Shown: positions 30,640 to 40,555, numbered from the stretch's first letter. The stretch is 64,000 nt of DNA from JANNOG01 sp050329415 (GCA_050329415.1 JBHJOS010000021.1:17900-81899), one strand, 5' to 3'. Made by a program: numbers and translations. The notes: generated by a model not told the origin, from the sequence alone.

Positions 30640-33600
30640 ATGTTGCACGTCCATCGGGGGGAGCGGACCGATGCCCTCGCCGACGCCCTCGCCGGCGTGC
30701 TGGCCGAGCCCCCGTCCGACCCGTTCGCCGACGAGGTCGTGGCGGTCCCCACCCGGGGGGTCGAGCGGTGGCTGACCCAGCGGTTGTCGCACCTGCTGGG
30801 TGCCGTCCCCGGACGTGGCGACGGGGTCGCGGCGCGGGTCTCGTTCCCCTCGCCGGGGCGTCTCGTCGCCCAGGTCGTCGCCGCTGCCGACGTCCCGGCC
30901 GGGGCGACCGGCGGTGGTCCCGACCGGGACCCGTGGCGGCCCGAGGCCCTGGTGTGGCCCGTCCTCGAGACGGTGGACGCCGTCACCGGGCAGCCCTGGT
31001 GCCCCGCTCTCGGCGCGTATCTCACGGGTGACGAGCGGCGTCGCCGGCGGCACGCGGCCGCGGCCCGGCTGGCCGCCCTCCTCGCGTCCTACGGCGCGCA
31101 GCGCCCCGCCATGGTCCGGGCGTGGGCGGCGGGGCAGGACACCGACGGCGTCGGGCAGCCGCTGCCCGGTGACCTCGCCTGGCAGGCCCGGCTCTGGCGG
31201 GAGGTGCGCGACCGGGTCGGCGTCCCGTCCCCGGCCGAGCGGCTGCCCGGCGCCTGCGACCGGCTCCGGGCCGAGCCGCGCCTCGTCGACCTGCCCGTCC
31301 GGTTGTCCGTGTTCGGTCCGACCCGGCTCAGCGGGGACCAGGTCGCGGCGCTGCACGCGCTCGCCGCACACCGTGACGTCCATCTCTGGCTGCCGCACCC
31401 GTCGCCGGCCATGTGGCGGGCGGTCGCCGAGGTCGCCGCAGCGTCGCTGCCGGTCGTCCCGCGGCGCCGGGACGACCCGACGACGCGAGCGGTGCGTCAC
31501 CCCCTGCTCGCCGCGCTCGCCCGGGACGCCCGTGAACTGCAGGTCGCCCTGGTCGCCGCCGCGACGGCGCCCGCGGCCGCAGTGGTCGCGGATCACCATC
31601 ACCCGGTGCCGCGCCCCACCCCCGGCGGGCCGGCCGTCGAGCTCGGCCCCACCCTGCTGGCCCGGCTGCAGTCCGACCTGCGCGACGACGCGCCGGTCGG
31701 CGCCGGCGCCGACTCCCGGCCGCTGCTCGACCCCGGCGACGCCTCGGTCCGGGTGCACGCGTGCTACGGCCCCGCGCGACAGGTCGAGGTGCTGCGCGAG
31801 GTGCTGCTCGGCCTGCTCGCCGACGACCCCACACTGGAGCCGCGCGACATCCTCGTCATGTGCCCCGACGTCGAGGGTTACGCGCCCCTCGTCTCGGCGA
31901 CGTTCGGCCTGGCGGCCACCGACGGTCCCGGCGGCGCCGCCGACCCGGACGGCGGTGCCGTCCACCCCGGTCACCGGATCCGGGTGCGTCTCGCGGACCG
32001 CGCGCTGCGGCGCACGAACCCGCTCGTGGACCTCGCCGCGCTTCTGCTGGACCTCGCCGAGTCCCGCTGCACCGCCTCTCAGCTGCTCGACCTCGCGGGT
32101 CTGCCGCCGGTGCGCCGACGGTTCGGCTGGGGCGACGGCGAGGTGGAGCGGCTGCGCCAGTGGGTCGGGGACGCGGGCGTCCGCTGGGGCCTCGACCCGG
32201 CCCACCGGGAGCCGTACCGGCTGGCAGGGCTCGCCCAGAACACGTGGCGGGCCGGCCTGGACCGCATCCTGCTCGGCGTCGCCCAGCGCGACGAGGGCGG
32301 GCGCCACCTCGGCACGGCGGTCCCCCTGGACGACGTGAGCAGCGAGGAGGCGGACCTGGCGGGGCGGCTCGCGGAGTTCGTCGACCGGGTGGGCGAGGCG
32401 GTGGCCGCTCTGTCCCGCGACCAGCCGGCCGGGGTGTGGGCGGATGCCCTCGACGACGCCCTCGACGCGCTGGCGGTCCCCGCCCCGCGGCACGAGTGGC
32501 AGTCGGTCGAGGCGCGCCGCGAGCTGCGGGCCGCCCTGGGTGCCGACGGACCGCGGTCGGCAACCGCGGTCCTCGGCCCGGCCGACGTGCGCTCGGCACT
32601 GGGGCCGCTGCTCGCCGGGCGGCCCACCCGGGCGAACTTCCGCTCCGGCGACCTCACTGTCTGCTCCCTGGTCCCGATGCGGTCGGTGCCCCATCGAGTC
32701 GTCGTCCTGCTCGGAATGGACGACGGGGCACTCGGTGGCGGGCGCGTCGCCGATGACGGCGACGACGTGCTCGCTCGCGGCCCCCTCGTGGGCGAGCGGG
32801 ACCGCCGCAGCGAGCAGCGCCAGCTCGTCCTCGACGCCGTGCTCGCCGCTCGGGACCGCCTCGTCGTCTTGCACACCGGGGCGGACGACCGGACCAACGC
32901 CGCGCTCCCCCCGGCGGTACCGGTCGCGGAACTGCTCGACGCCCTCGACCGCACGGTCCGCACCGCCGATGGGACCCCGGTCCGGGACGCCGTTGTCGCG
33001 CGGCACCCCCTCCAGCCGTTCGACCCCCGCCACTTCGGGGTCCCGGCACCTCCGGCGCACGCCCAGGCAGGCAGGTTCTCGGTCCCCAGCTTCGACCCCG
33101 TCGCCCGAGCGGGCGCCGCAGCGCTCCTGGGTCCGCGAGCGGTCCCCGAGCCCTTCCTGCCCGGCCCGCTGCCGCCGCCCGCCGGTGACGCCGCCCCGGG
33201 CGATGCCCTCGCCGGAGACGTCCCGCTCGACGACCTCGTCGCCTTCGTCGAGCACCCCGTGCGGGCCTTCCTGCGCCGGCGCCTGGGGGTGTCGCTGACG
33301 GACTTCGGCGACGACCTCCTCGACGAGGTGTCGGTGGACCTGGCCCCCCTGGACCGCTGGCGGGTCGGCGACCGGCTGCTGCGTGCCGTGCTGCGGGGCG
33401 ACGACCCCGCGGCCGGCGTCCGGGTCGAGCGGTTGCGGGGACTCGTGCCGCCCGGCGACCTCGGCGGACGTGCCCTCCTCGACGTCGCGAGGGACGTGGC
33501 GGCCGTGGCACGGGCGGCGCGGCCGTGGCTCGTCGGGGAGGCGGCCGTCGTCGATGCCGTCGTCGACCTGCCGACCGGGGTGCGGGTCAGCGGTTCCGCG

Positions 33601-34221
33601 CCCGGGGTTCACGCCGACCAGGGCGCCCGGACCGTACTGCGGGTCGAGTACTCGCGGCTGCGAGCCAAGCACCGGCTCCGGGCCTGGGTACAGGTGCTCG
33701 CCCTGGCCGCCGGGGCGCGGGGAGCCACGGGGACCTCGGTATGGCGGGCGGTCACCGTCGGCCGCGGCCGCCCCCGCCGTCCGGGCGAGACCGTGCCGGG
33801 ACAGTCGCCCCCGGTCGCGGTGTCGGTCCTCACCGCCCCCGACCCCGACACGGCCGCCGATGTCCTGGCGGACCTCGTCGCCCTGCGCCGCAGCGGACTG
33901 ACCGAGCCGCTGCCGATCGCGGCCGAGGCGTCGGCGGCTTACGCCCGTCGCCGACTGACCGGCGGCGACGTCCGGGCGGCGACCTCGGCCGCCGGCAGTG
34001 CGTGGGCGGCGTCCGGGCCGGACGGTCGTGGGCACGGGGACGGCTCGGACCCCGAGCACCGGCTCGTCTGGGGTGACGTCGGCATTGCCGAGATGTGCGC
34101 GTCGCCTCCCGTGGCAGGGGACGCGCGCGGCCCGGCGTCCCCGGCCGAGCGGTCCCGGTTCGGGGCGCTGGCCCGCCGGGTCTGGGAGCCGCTGCTCGCG
34201 TGCGAGGAGCTGCTGCCGTGA
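30640..34221 (+). CDS. recC: Exodeoxyribonuclease V subunit gamma, RecC (1193 aa)
   Basis: RecC is the scaffold and recombination-hotspot-recognition subunit of the RecBCD helicase-nuclease. It starts MLHVHRGERTDALADALAG and VVAVPTRGVERWLTQRLSHL, conserved family elements. Inactive helicase-like domains include VRVHACYGPARQVEVLREVL and the C-terminal LVAFVEHPVRAFLRRRLGVS with the D-L nuclease-like fold. Length is normal. The stop overlaps recB by 4 bp. GC content and codon use match the surroundings. Confidence 0.95.
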   Translation: MLHVHRGERTDALADALAGVLAEPPSDPFADEVVAVPTRGVERWLTQRLSHLLGAVPGRGDGVAARVSFPSPGRLVAQVVAAADVPAGATGGGPDRDPWRPEALVWPVLETVDAVTGQPWCPALGAYLTGDERRRRRHAAAARLAALLASYGAQRPAMVRAWAAGQDTDGVGQPLPGDLAWQARLWREVRDRVGVPSPAERLPGACDRLRAEPRLVDLPVRLSVFGPTRLSGDQVAALHALAAHRDVHLWLPHPSPAMWRAVAEVAAASLPVVPRRRDDPTTRAVRHPLLAALARDARELQVALVAAATAPAAAVVADHHHPVPRPTPGGPAVELGPTLLARLQSDLRDDAPVGAGADSRPLLDPGDASVRVHACYGPARQVEVLREVLLGLLADDPTLEPRDILVMCPDVEGYAPLVSATFGLAATDGPGGAADPDGGAVHPGHRIRVRLADRALRRTNPLVDLAALLLDLAESRCTASQLLDLAGLPPVRRRFGWGDGEVERLRQWVGDAGVRWGLDPAHREPYRLAGLAQNTWRAGLDRILLGVAQRDEGGRHLGTAVPLDDVSSEEADLAGRLAEFVDRVGEAVAALSRDQPAGVWADALDDALDALAVPAPRHEWQSVEARRELRAALGADGPRSATAVLGPADVRSALGPLLAGRPTRANFRSGDLTVCSLVPMRSVPHRVVVLLGMDDGALGGGRVADDGDDVLARGPLVGERDRRSEQRQLVLDAVLAARDRLVVLHTGADDRTNAALPPAVPVAELLDALDRTVRTADGTPVRDAVVARHPLQPFDPRHFGVPAPPAHAQAGRFSVPSFDPVARAGAAALLGPRAVPEPFLPGPLPPPAGDAAPGDALAGDVPLDDLVAFVEHPVRAFLRRRLGVSLTDFGDDLLDEVSVDLAPLDRWRVGDRLLRAVLRGDDPAAGVRVERLRGLVPPGDLGGRALLDVARDVAAVARAARPWLVGEAAVVDAVVDLPTGVRVSGSAPGVHADQGARTVLRVEYSRLRAKHRLRAWVQVLALAAGARGATGTSVWRAVTVGRGRPRRPGETVPGQSPPVAVSVLTAPDPDTAADVLADLVALRRSGLTEPLPIAAEASAAYARRRLTGGDVRAATSAAGSAWAASGPDGRGHGDGSDPEHRLVWGDVGIAEMCASPPVAGDARGPASPAERSRFGALARRVWEPLLACEELLP

Positions 34222-37200
34222 CCGGCCCCGGCATCCACCCGACACCCGAGGCCTTCGACCTCGCCGGTCCCCTCCCGACCGGCACGGTCGTCCTCGAGGC
34301 CAGCGCCGGGACCGGAAAGACCTACACGGTGTCGAGCCTCGCCGCCCGGTACGTGGCCGAGGGACACGCCCGCATCGACCAGCTGCTGGTCGTCACGTTC
34401 GGCGTTCTGGCCACCGCCGAGGTGCGTGACCGGACGCGAGCGCGCCTGGTCGCGGTGCACGACGGACTGGCCCGCCCCGACGAGGTGCCCCGGGACGGGG
34501 ATGCGGACCCCGTCCTGCGCGCCCTGGCCGCCGGCCCACCGGACGAGGTCCGCCGCCGCCGAGAGCGGCTGCGTGCCGCCCTGGCGGCCTTCGACGACGC
34601 CGCGGTCGAGACCACCCATGGCTTCTGCAACCGGATGCTCACCGCGCTGGGGCTGGCCGCCGACGCCGAGCCCGACCCCCAGGTCGTCGACTCCGTGGAC
34701 GACCTGGTCCGCGAGGTCGTCGGTGACTTCTACCTCCGCAAGTACGCCGGGGTCCCCGGGGACCCGCCCATCACCCCGGCCGAGGCGACGGCGGTGGTCC
34801 GGGAGGCCGTGAGTCTGCCCGACGCCGTCCTGCTCCCGCTGCCCGCCCCGGACGACGACGAGGCCGACCCCGCCGTCCAGCGGGTACGGCTGGCGAGCGC
34901 CGCCCGCGACGAGGTGGCCCGCCGCAAACGACGCCGTCGGCTGCGCGACTACGACGACATGCTCACCGGCCTGCGCGACGCCCTCGACGACAGCTGCCGC
35001 CCCGTTACGGCCGGCCTCGCCCGGGACCTGCTGCGACGGCGGTTCCGGGTGGTCCTTGTCGACGAGTTCCAGGACACCGACCCGGTCCAGTGGGACGTCC
35101 TGCGCTCGGCGTTCCTCGGCCACGCGACGATGGTGCTGGTCGGTGACCCCAAGCAGTCGATCTACCGGTTCCGCGGGGCCGACGTCGCCACCTACCTGCG
35201 GGCCCGGGACACCGCCGCCCGGGTGTGGACGCTGGGGACCAACCACCGCAGCGACGGTGCGGTGGTGGCCGCTGTCGACGCCGTTCTCGGCGGCATGGCA
35301 CTCGGCGACCCGGCCATCACCGTCGGTCCGGTCGTGGCCCGGCACGCGGGCCGGCGGTTCGCGGCTGCCGACGGGACCGCACCGCCGGCCCTGCGGCTGC
35401 GACTGATCGGCCGCGAGGGCCGGGACGGGTCGGGAGAGGGGGCCGCCGGGCGCCGGGAGGCGCCGGTGCTCGCGACGGCCGCCGCCCGCCGCCTCGTCGT
35501 CGCCGACGTGGCGGCGGACGTCGTGCGCCAGCTCGGCTCGGGGCTGGTCCTGGGGACGGGCGGGCCCGAGAGTCGCCCGCTGCGCCCGGCCGACGTCGCG
35601 GTCCTCGTCCGCACCAACGACCAGGCCCGGGCCGTCCATGCCGCCCTCACCGCGGCGGGGGTGCCGACGACCCTGTCCGGTGCGGACAGCGTCTTCGCCG
35701 GCGCCACCGCGGCGCAGTGGCTGCGGTTCCTGCGTGCCCTCGAGCAGCCGCACCGCTCCGCCCTCGTGCGATCGGCCGCGCTCACCTGCTTCGTGGGATG
35801 GTCGGCGACGCGCCTGGCCGCCGCCGTGGACGGTGAGGCGGACGACCTCGACGCCCTCACCGAGCGGTTCCGCGGATGGGCGCGCCTGGTGGCCTCCCGC
35901 GGTGTCGCGGCCCTCGTCGAGTCCGTCACGGCCACCACGGGCCTGCCCGCGCGACTGCTCGGCGCCCCCGGCGGCGACCGGACCCTCACCGACCTGCGCC
36001 ACGTCGGCCAGCTGCTGCACGACCAGGCCACCCGCGAGGGCCTCGGCCTCAGCGCCCTCGTCGGCTGGCTGCGGCGCCGGGTGGACGAGGGGTCCAGGGA
36101 GCACGGCGACGAGCGGTCGCTGCGCCTGGAGTCCGACGCCGCAGCCGTCCAGGTGCTCACGGTGCACCGGGCCAAGGGGTTGGAGTGGCCGGTCGTGCAT
36201 GCGCCGTTCCTGTGGGACCGCTGGGTGGACCCGGCACCCGAGCCGCTCCGATTGCACGTCGACGGCCGCCGCGCCCTCGATGTCGGCGGCCAGCACGGCC
36301 CGGGGTGGGCGGCCCGTCGCCGACTGCACCACGCCGAGGAGGCCGGGGAGGACCTGCGCTTGCTGTACGTCGCCCTCACCCGGGCCGCCTGCCAGGTGGT
36401 CCTCTGGTGGGCGCCCACCCGCAACACCGTGGGCTCGCCGTTGCACCGGGCGCTGTGGCACGACCCGGCTGCGGGGGCCGACCCGCCGGTGTCCGTGCCG
36501 GTGCCCGGGTCGGACGCCGCCGTCCGGGAGAGGCTGGCCGGGCTGGTGGCCCGGGCGGGCGGCACCGTCGCCGTCGAGGACGCGTCACCGGGTTCACCGC
36601 CGGTGCCCGAGGCGCCGGGACGGCGGGTCGCCGTCGCTGCGGCGCGGACCCTCGACCGTCCGCTCGACGCCGCCTGGGGCCGGACGTCCTACACCCGGCT
36701 CACCGCGGCCGCCCACGACACCCCGACGGGGCCCCCGCCCGCCGAACCCGAGCAGTCCCTGCGCGACGACGAGCGGGACGCTCCCGAACCGTCCGTGCCG
36801 ACCAGGCGGGACGACCCGGACGAGGCCGAGCTCCGGGCCACACCCTCACCGATGGCCGGGCTGCCCGCCGGTGCCGAGCTGGGCACCGACGTCCACGCGG
36901 TGCTCGAACTCGTCGACCCGGCGGCCGGCGACCTGGCCGGCGAGCTCCGGCGGGCGGCCGTCGAGGCGGCCGGGGGACGCCGGGTCGCCGGCGGCGTGAC
37001 CCCGGACGAACTCGCCGCGGCCCTGCTGCCCGCGTTGCGCACCCCGCTGGGCTCGGCCGCCGCCGGCCTCTCCCTCGCCGACATCCCCGTCGGCGACCGG
37101 TTGGCCGAGCTCGACTTCGAGCTGCCGCTGGCCGGCGGCGACGCGGCGCGCGCCGGGCCGGGGGGCGCCGCGACGACCGCCGGCGTCGCCGCCTTGCTGC

Positions 37201-37691
37201 GCCGCCACCTCGGGCCTGCCGACCCGCTGGCCGGGTACCCGGACGCGCTGGACCGGCTCGTGGCGTCCGGGCCGCCGCGCCCCCTCCGGGGCTACCTCAC
37301 GGGCAGCATCGACGCCCTTCTCCGCGTGCCCGGGCCCACCGGCCACCGCTACCTGGTCGTCGACTACAAGACGAACCGTCTGGCCCCGGACACCGAGGCC
37401 CTCACGGCATGGCACTACCGGCACGAAGCTCTCGTGGCCGAGATGGTCGTGGCGCACTACCCGCTGCAAGCCCTGCTGTACTCCGTGGCGGCGCACCGGT
37501 TCCTGCGCTGGCGGGTCCCCGGGTACGACCCCGGGACGCACCTGGGCGGGGCGCTCTACCTGTTCCTGCGGGGGATGTGCGGGCCGGACACCCCGGCCCG
37601 GGGCGGTGTCCCCGCCGGGGTGTTTGCCTGGCGGCCGGCCCCCGCCCTGGTCACCGAGCTGTCGGAGCTGTTGGACCGGGGGCCGTCGTGA
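34218..37691 (+). CDS. recB: Exodeoxyribonuclease V subunit beta, RecB (1157 aa)
   Basis: RecB is a 3'-5' SF1 helicase with a C-terminal nuclease. Walker A is VLEASAGTGKTYTVS (near residue 30) and motif II is VVLVDEFQDTDPVQWDVL. GDPKQSIYRFRGADV and LTVHRAKGLEWPVV are further UvrD-type motifs. The RecB nuclease motif is RYLVVDYKTNRLAPDT (D-x-K), followed by HYPLQALLYSVAAHR. All key residues are present. GTG 34218 overlaps recC and the stop overlaps recD. Confidence 0.96.
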   Translation: MTGPGIHPTPEAFDLAGPLPTGTVVLEASAGTGKTYTVSSLAARYVAEGHARIDQLLVVTFGVLATAEVRDRTRARLVAVHDGLARPDEVPRDGDADPVLRALAAGPPDEVRRRRERLRAALAAFDDAAVETTHGFCNRMLTALGLAADAEPDPQVVDSVDDLVREVVGDFYLRKYAGVPGDPPITPAEATAVVREAVSLPDAVLLPLPAPDDDEADPAVQRVRLASAARDEVARRKRRRRLRDYDDMLTGLRDALDDSCRPVTAGLARDLLRRRFRVVLVDEFQDTDPVQWDVLRSAFLGHATMVLVGDPKQSIYRFRGADVATYLRARDTAARVWTLGTNHRSDGAVVAAVDAVLGGMALGDPAITVGPVVARHAGRRFAAADGTAPPALRLRLIGREGRDGSGEGAAGRREAPVLATAAARRLVVADVAADVVRQLGSGLVLGTGGPESRPLRPADVAVLVRTNDQARAVHAALTAAGVPTTLSGADSVFAGATAAQWLRFLRALEQPHRSALVRSAALTCFVGWSATRLAAAVDGEADDLDALTERFRGWARLVASRGVAALVESVTATTGLPARLLGAPGGDRTLTDLRHVGQLLHDQATREGLGLSALVGWLRRRVDEGSREHGDERSLRLESDAAAVQVLTVHRAKGLEWPVVHAPFLWDRWVDPAPEPLRLHVDGRRALDVGGQHGPGWAARRRLHHAEEAGEDLRLLYVALTRAACQVVLWWAPTRNTVGSPLHRALWHDPAAGADPPVSVPVPGSDAAVRERLAGLVARAGGTVAVEDASPGSPPVPEAPGRRVAVAAARTLDRPLDAAWGRTSYTRLTAAAHDTPTGPPPAEPEQSLRDDERDAPEPSVPTRRDDPDEAELRATPSPMAGLPAGAELGTDVHAVLELVDPAAGDLAGELRRAAVEAAGGRRVAGGVTPDELAAALLPALRTPLGSAAAGLSLADIPVGDRLAELDFELPLAGGDAARAGPGGAATTAGVAALLRRHLGPADPLAGYPDALDRLVASGPPRPLRGYLTGSIDALLRVPGPTGHRYLVVDYKTNRLAPDTEALTAWHYRHEALVAEMVVAHYPLQALLYSVAAHRFLRWRVPGYDPGTHLGGALYLFLRGMCGPDTPARGGVPAGVFAWRPAPALVTELSELLDRGPS

Positions 37692-39667
37692 CGGCGCGAG
37701 CGTCGGGCGACGGCCGCGTCCCGTCGCGGGTCCGCGACCCGCGGGTCCCCGCTCGCGCGGGCGGGCTCCTCGCGGAATTCTCCCGGGCAGGGGTGCTGGG
37801 CAGCGCCGACGTGCACGTCGCCGCCCGGCTCGCGGCGCTGGCCGGGGAGGACGACGAGCGGGTCGCGCTCGCCGCTGCGCTCGCCGTGCGGGCGGTGAGG
37901 CACGGGTCGGTGTGCGTGGACCTCGCCGTTGCGGCGCAGACCGTCGACGTCGACGTCGAGACCGACCTCGATGGTGCGGCGTCGGGCAGTGGCGACGGCA
38001 CGGGGCCCGAGGAGGCAGGTGCCCCGGCCGTGGCTCTCGCCTGGCCCGCGCCGGCGGACTGGGTGGCCGCCTGCGCCGGCAGTCCCCTCGTCGACTCCAC
38101 TGCCGGGAGCGTCGGCGACTCCGGCGACTCCGGCGACTCCGGCGACACCCGGGACCAGGGCGCCGGAGCCGATCCGGCCACCCGCCCGCTGCACCTCGCC
38201 GGCACCCGGCTCTACCTGGACCGCTACTGGGAGGACGAGCGGCTGGTCGCCGACCAGCTGGGGCGCCGCATGGCGGCCGCGTTTCCCGCCGCGGCCGCCA
38301 CCGGCGCGCGCGCAGTCCTCGACGGCGCCTTCGCCGACGCCGCCGCCCGCGACCAGCGGGCCGCCGCCGAGGCGGCGCTGCGACTGCCGCTCACGGTGAT
38401 CACCGGCGGCCCGGGGACCGGCAAGACCCGGACCCTTGCGGGGCTCCTTGCCGCACTGCTCAGCGCGCCGGGCGCGGTGCCCAGGATCGGGCTGGCCGCT
38501 CCGACGGGCCGGGCCACGGCCCGGCTGTCGGAATCGATCCACGCGCAGGCGGGGGAGGCATGGGCCGCCCCGGTCGCCAGGGAGTTGACGGCCCTGCGGT
38601 CGCGCACCCTGCACCGCCTGCTCGGACCCCTGCCCGGCACCCGGTCCCGGTTCCGGCACGACCGCCGCAACCACCTGCCGTACGACGTCGTCGTCGTGGA
38701 CGAGACGTCGATGGTGTCCCTGCCCCTCATGGCCCGTCTGCTGGAGGCGGTCCGCCCCGACGCCCGGGTGATCCTCGTCGGCGACCCCGACCAGCTCTCC
38801 TCGGTCGAGGCCGGTGCCGTGCTGCGCGACGTCGTCGACCTCGGGGACCGGCGCGGACCCGACGGCCCGGTCCGGCGGCTGCACCACAACTTCCGCACCG
38901 GCGCGGCCCGCCTGCACGCCCTCGCCGCCGCCGTCCGCGCCGGCGACCCCGACGCCGTGATCGCGGAGCTCGCCCCCGGCGGGGAGGCGGAGCTGGTCGA
39001 TGTCGACCTCGGGTCCTGGGGAGCGGGCCGGTCGGCGTCCCTGGCCGCGGTGCGCCGTGACGTCGTCGAGGTCGGCCGTGAGGTGGCCCGGTCCGCGTCC
39101 CAGGGCGATGCGGCGACGACCCTGCGGCGGTCGCTGGCGCACCGGATGCTGTGCGGACGCCGGACCGGGCCCTTCGGGGCTCAGCGCTGGGCCGAGGAGA
39201 TCGAGCGGTGGCTGGACGACGCCGGCATCCACACCCGGCACCCCGGCTGGCCGCCACCGCGCTGGCCGATCGGCACCCCGGTGGTCGTCACCGCCAACGA
39301 CGACGACAACGGGCTGGCCAACGGTGACGCGGGGGTCGTCGTCGCCCGCACGGGACCGGACGGGACTCCTGGCCGCGGGATCACAGCCGCCTTCGAGGGT
39401 CAGGGCGGGGTGCGCCTCGTCCACCCGGACCGGGTCGCCTACCTGCGCCCCGCCCACACCATCACCATCCACAAGGCCCAGGGTGGGGAGTACGACGCGG
39501 TGACAGTGATGCTGCCCCCGCGGGGCTCGCCCCTGCTCACCCGAGAGCTGCTCTACACCGCGCTGACCCGGGCCCGCACCCGCGTCCGCGTCGTCGGCAC
39601 CGAGGCCGCCGTGCGAACGGCCGTGACCACCCAGGCCCGCCGCGCCGGCGGGCTCACCGCGCCCTGA
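37688..39667 (+). CDS. recD: Exodeoxyribonuclease V subunit alpha, RecD (659 aa)
   Basis: RecD is the 5'-3' SF1B helicase of RecBCD. Walker A is TVITGGPGTGKTRTLAG (about residue 240) and Walker B is YDVVVVDETSMVSLPLMARL. GDPDQLSSVEAGAVLRD follows, and the C-terminal SH3-like/UvrD_C_2 part is HTITIHKAQGGEYDAVTV. An acidic linker near residue 145 carries a GDSGDSGDSGD repeat encoded by a 9-nt tandem repeat, probably a flexible length-variable spacer. It overlaps recB by 4 bp. Confidence 0.95.
   Translation: MTARASGDGRVPSRVRDPRVPARAGGLLAEFSRAGVLGSADVHVAARLAALAGEDDERVALAAALAVRAVRHGSVCVDLAVAAQTVDVDVETDLDGAASGSGDGTGPEEAGAPAVALAWPAPADWVAACAGSPLVDSTAGSVGDSGDSGDSGDTRDQGAGADPATRPLHLAGTRLYLDRYWEDERLVADQLGRRMAAAFPAAAATGARAVLDGAFADAAARDQRAAAEAALRLPLTVITGGPGTGKTRTLAGLLAALLSAPGAVPRIGLAAPTGRATARLSESIHAQAGEAWAAPVARELTALRSRTLHRLLGPLPGTRSRFRHDRRNHLPYDVVVVDETSMVSLPLMARLLEAVRPDARVILVGDPDQLSSVEAGAVLRDVVDLGDRRGPDGPVRRLHHNFRTGAARLHALAAAVRAGDPDAVIAELAPGGEAELVDVDLGSWGAGRSASLAAVRRDVVEVGREVARSASQGDAATTLRRSLAHRMLCGRRTGPFGAQRWAEEIERWLDDAGIHTRHPGWPPPRWPIGTPVVVTANDDDNGLANGDAGVVVARTGPDGTPGRGITAAFEGQGGVRLVHPDRVAYLRPAHTITIHKAQGGEYDAVTVMLPPRGSPLLTRELLYTALTRARTRVRVVGTEAAVRTAVTTQARRAGGLTAP
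38114..38149 (+). repeat. 9-nt tandem repeat inside recD
   Basis: GGCGACTCC is repeated three times and followed by GGCGACACC. It encodes Gly-Asp-Ser units in the linker before the RecD helicase core. The unit length keeps frame, so copy number could vary between strains without harm. Confidence 0.8.
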
Positions 39668-39742
39668 CTCCCGTGGTCGGCCGCGCTCCGACCTCGACGG
39701 TCACTCCCGAGGGCGGCTCGCGACGCAGCCGCCTCCCATGGC

Positions 39743-39994
39743 GTGCGGGTCGTCGCCCCCTACCTTCGCGGCTTCGGCCCGACGGCCTCCAGTGACGCTG
39801 AGATCCCTCGGCCCGGGCAGCTCGCGGCTCTCGTCTCCGACCTGGCCGGCCGCACCGCGTTCGCCGACGGGTTCGCGGTGGCGATGTGGGTGGCCGCGGG
39901 GGTGCTCGCCGTGGCCGCCTTGGGCTGCGCGCTCCTCGGCCCGTCCCGGGTGCGGGGACCGGGACAGTCTCTCGCCGCGAGTCCTGCACCGTGA
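39743..39994 (+). pseudogene. Fused debris of an alpha/beta hydrolase and a transporter
   Basis: The 39668-40094 stretch has no intact gene. This frame reads MRVVAPYLRGFGPTASSDAE, which fits the strand-loop after the oxyanion region of epoxide-hydrolase-like alpha/beta hydrolases. It then reads FADGFAVAMWVAAGVLAVAA and LGCALLGPS, which looks like the last helix of an MFS drug transporter. Both partners lack their main domains, so this is a junction of two decayed genes rather than a real protein. Confidence 0.5.
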
Positions 39995-39997
39995 TCT

Positions 39998-40076
39998 CAT
40001 GATCCGTGTTTGGGGGCAGCTATGCATGATCGAACATCGGCCGATCATGCACAGCTGCCCACAAACGGCGATCATG
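39998..40076. repeat. 79-bp imperfect palindrome (35-bp arms, 9-nt loop)
   Basis: The left arm (39998-40032) and the right arm (40042-40076) match at 30 of 35 positions. Shared blocks are CATGATC, GTTTG, GGGCAGCT and TGCATGATCG. The loop is AACATCGGC. Sites such as TGATCA-like GATCATG are AT-richer than the genome. It lies in the decayed interval between recD and an SDR fragment and could be a mobile palindromic repeat (REP/MITE-like) or a bidirectional terminator. Confidence 0.75.
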
Positions 40077-40094
40077 GCCGTCATCGACGACCCG

Positions 40095-40386
40095 CTAGAG
40101 CGGGCGGCCGCCCGTGACGGCGACGGTCTCGCCGGTGACGTACGTCGCCTCGTCGGAGGCGAGGAACACGAAGGCGCCCGCCATCTCCACCGGCTGCGCC
40201 GCCCGGCCCATCGGGGAGTCACCGCCGAAGTTCCGGACCTTCTCCGGCGGCAACGTCGCCGGGATCAGCGGCGTCCACGTCGCGCCGGGTGCCACGGCGT
40301 TGACCCGGATGCCCCGCTCGGCCAGCTCCTGGGCGAGGCCGACGGTGAAGGACCGGATCGCCGCCTTGGTCGTCGCGTAGTGGAGC
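40095..40386 (-). pseudogene. 5'-truncated short-chain dehydrogenase/reductase
   Basis: The minus strand ends in a clear SDR C-terminal half: LHYATTKAAIRSFTVGLAQE with the active-site Y-x-x-x-K, RGIRVNAVAPGATWTPLIPA, FVFLASDEATYVTGETVAV and TGGRPL. The whole N-terminal Rossmann half, including the TGxxxGIG motif and catalytic Ser, is absent. The frame continues upstream to about 40562 but only as Arg/Pro-rich sequence with no homology. The break is near 40386. Confidence 0.85.
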
Positions 40387-40520
40387 ATCCGGCTCCAGCG
40401 TGTGCGGCGTGCGGTGGAGGGGCCTCCCGGAGCGTGTCGGCCGGGCCGGCGCGTCGGCTCGAGTGAGGAGCCGCGCCGCGGGCGCCGGGGTCGGCCCGGG
40501 CCGATTCGGGCGTGTTGACC

Positions 40521-40549
40521 TGGACATTCGCCACCCATCGGACTAGTGT
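40521..40549 (+). promoter_or_regulatory. Promoter of the DUF222-HNH gene
   Basis: TGGACA (40521-40526) and TAGTGT (40544-40549) are 17 bp apart, an ideal sigma70-type spacing. The -10 box ends 6 nt before ATG 40556 and there is no ribosome site, which indicates a leaderless transcript. Confidence 0.6.
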
Positions 40550-40555
40550 TCGACC

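Noticed and set aside
30574..34245. A 1223-codon minus-strand frame opposite recC
   Set aside because: Repetitive Gly/Arg/Pro composition without family motifs; recC on the plus strand is clear.
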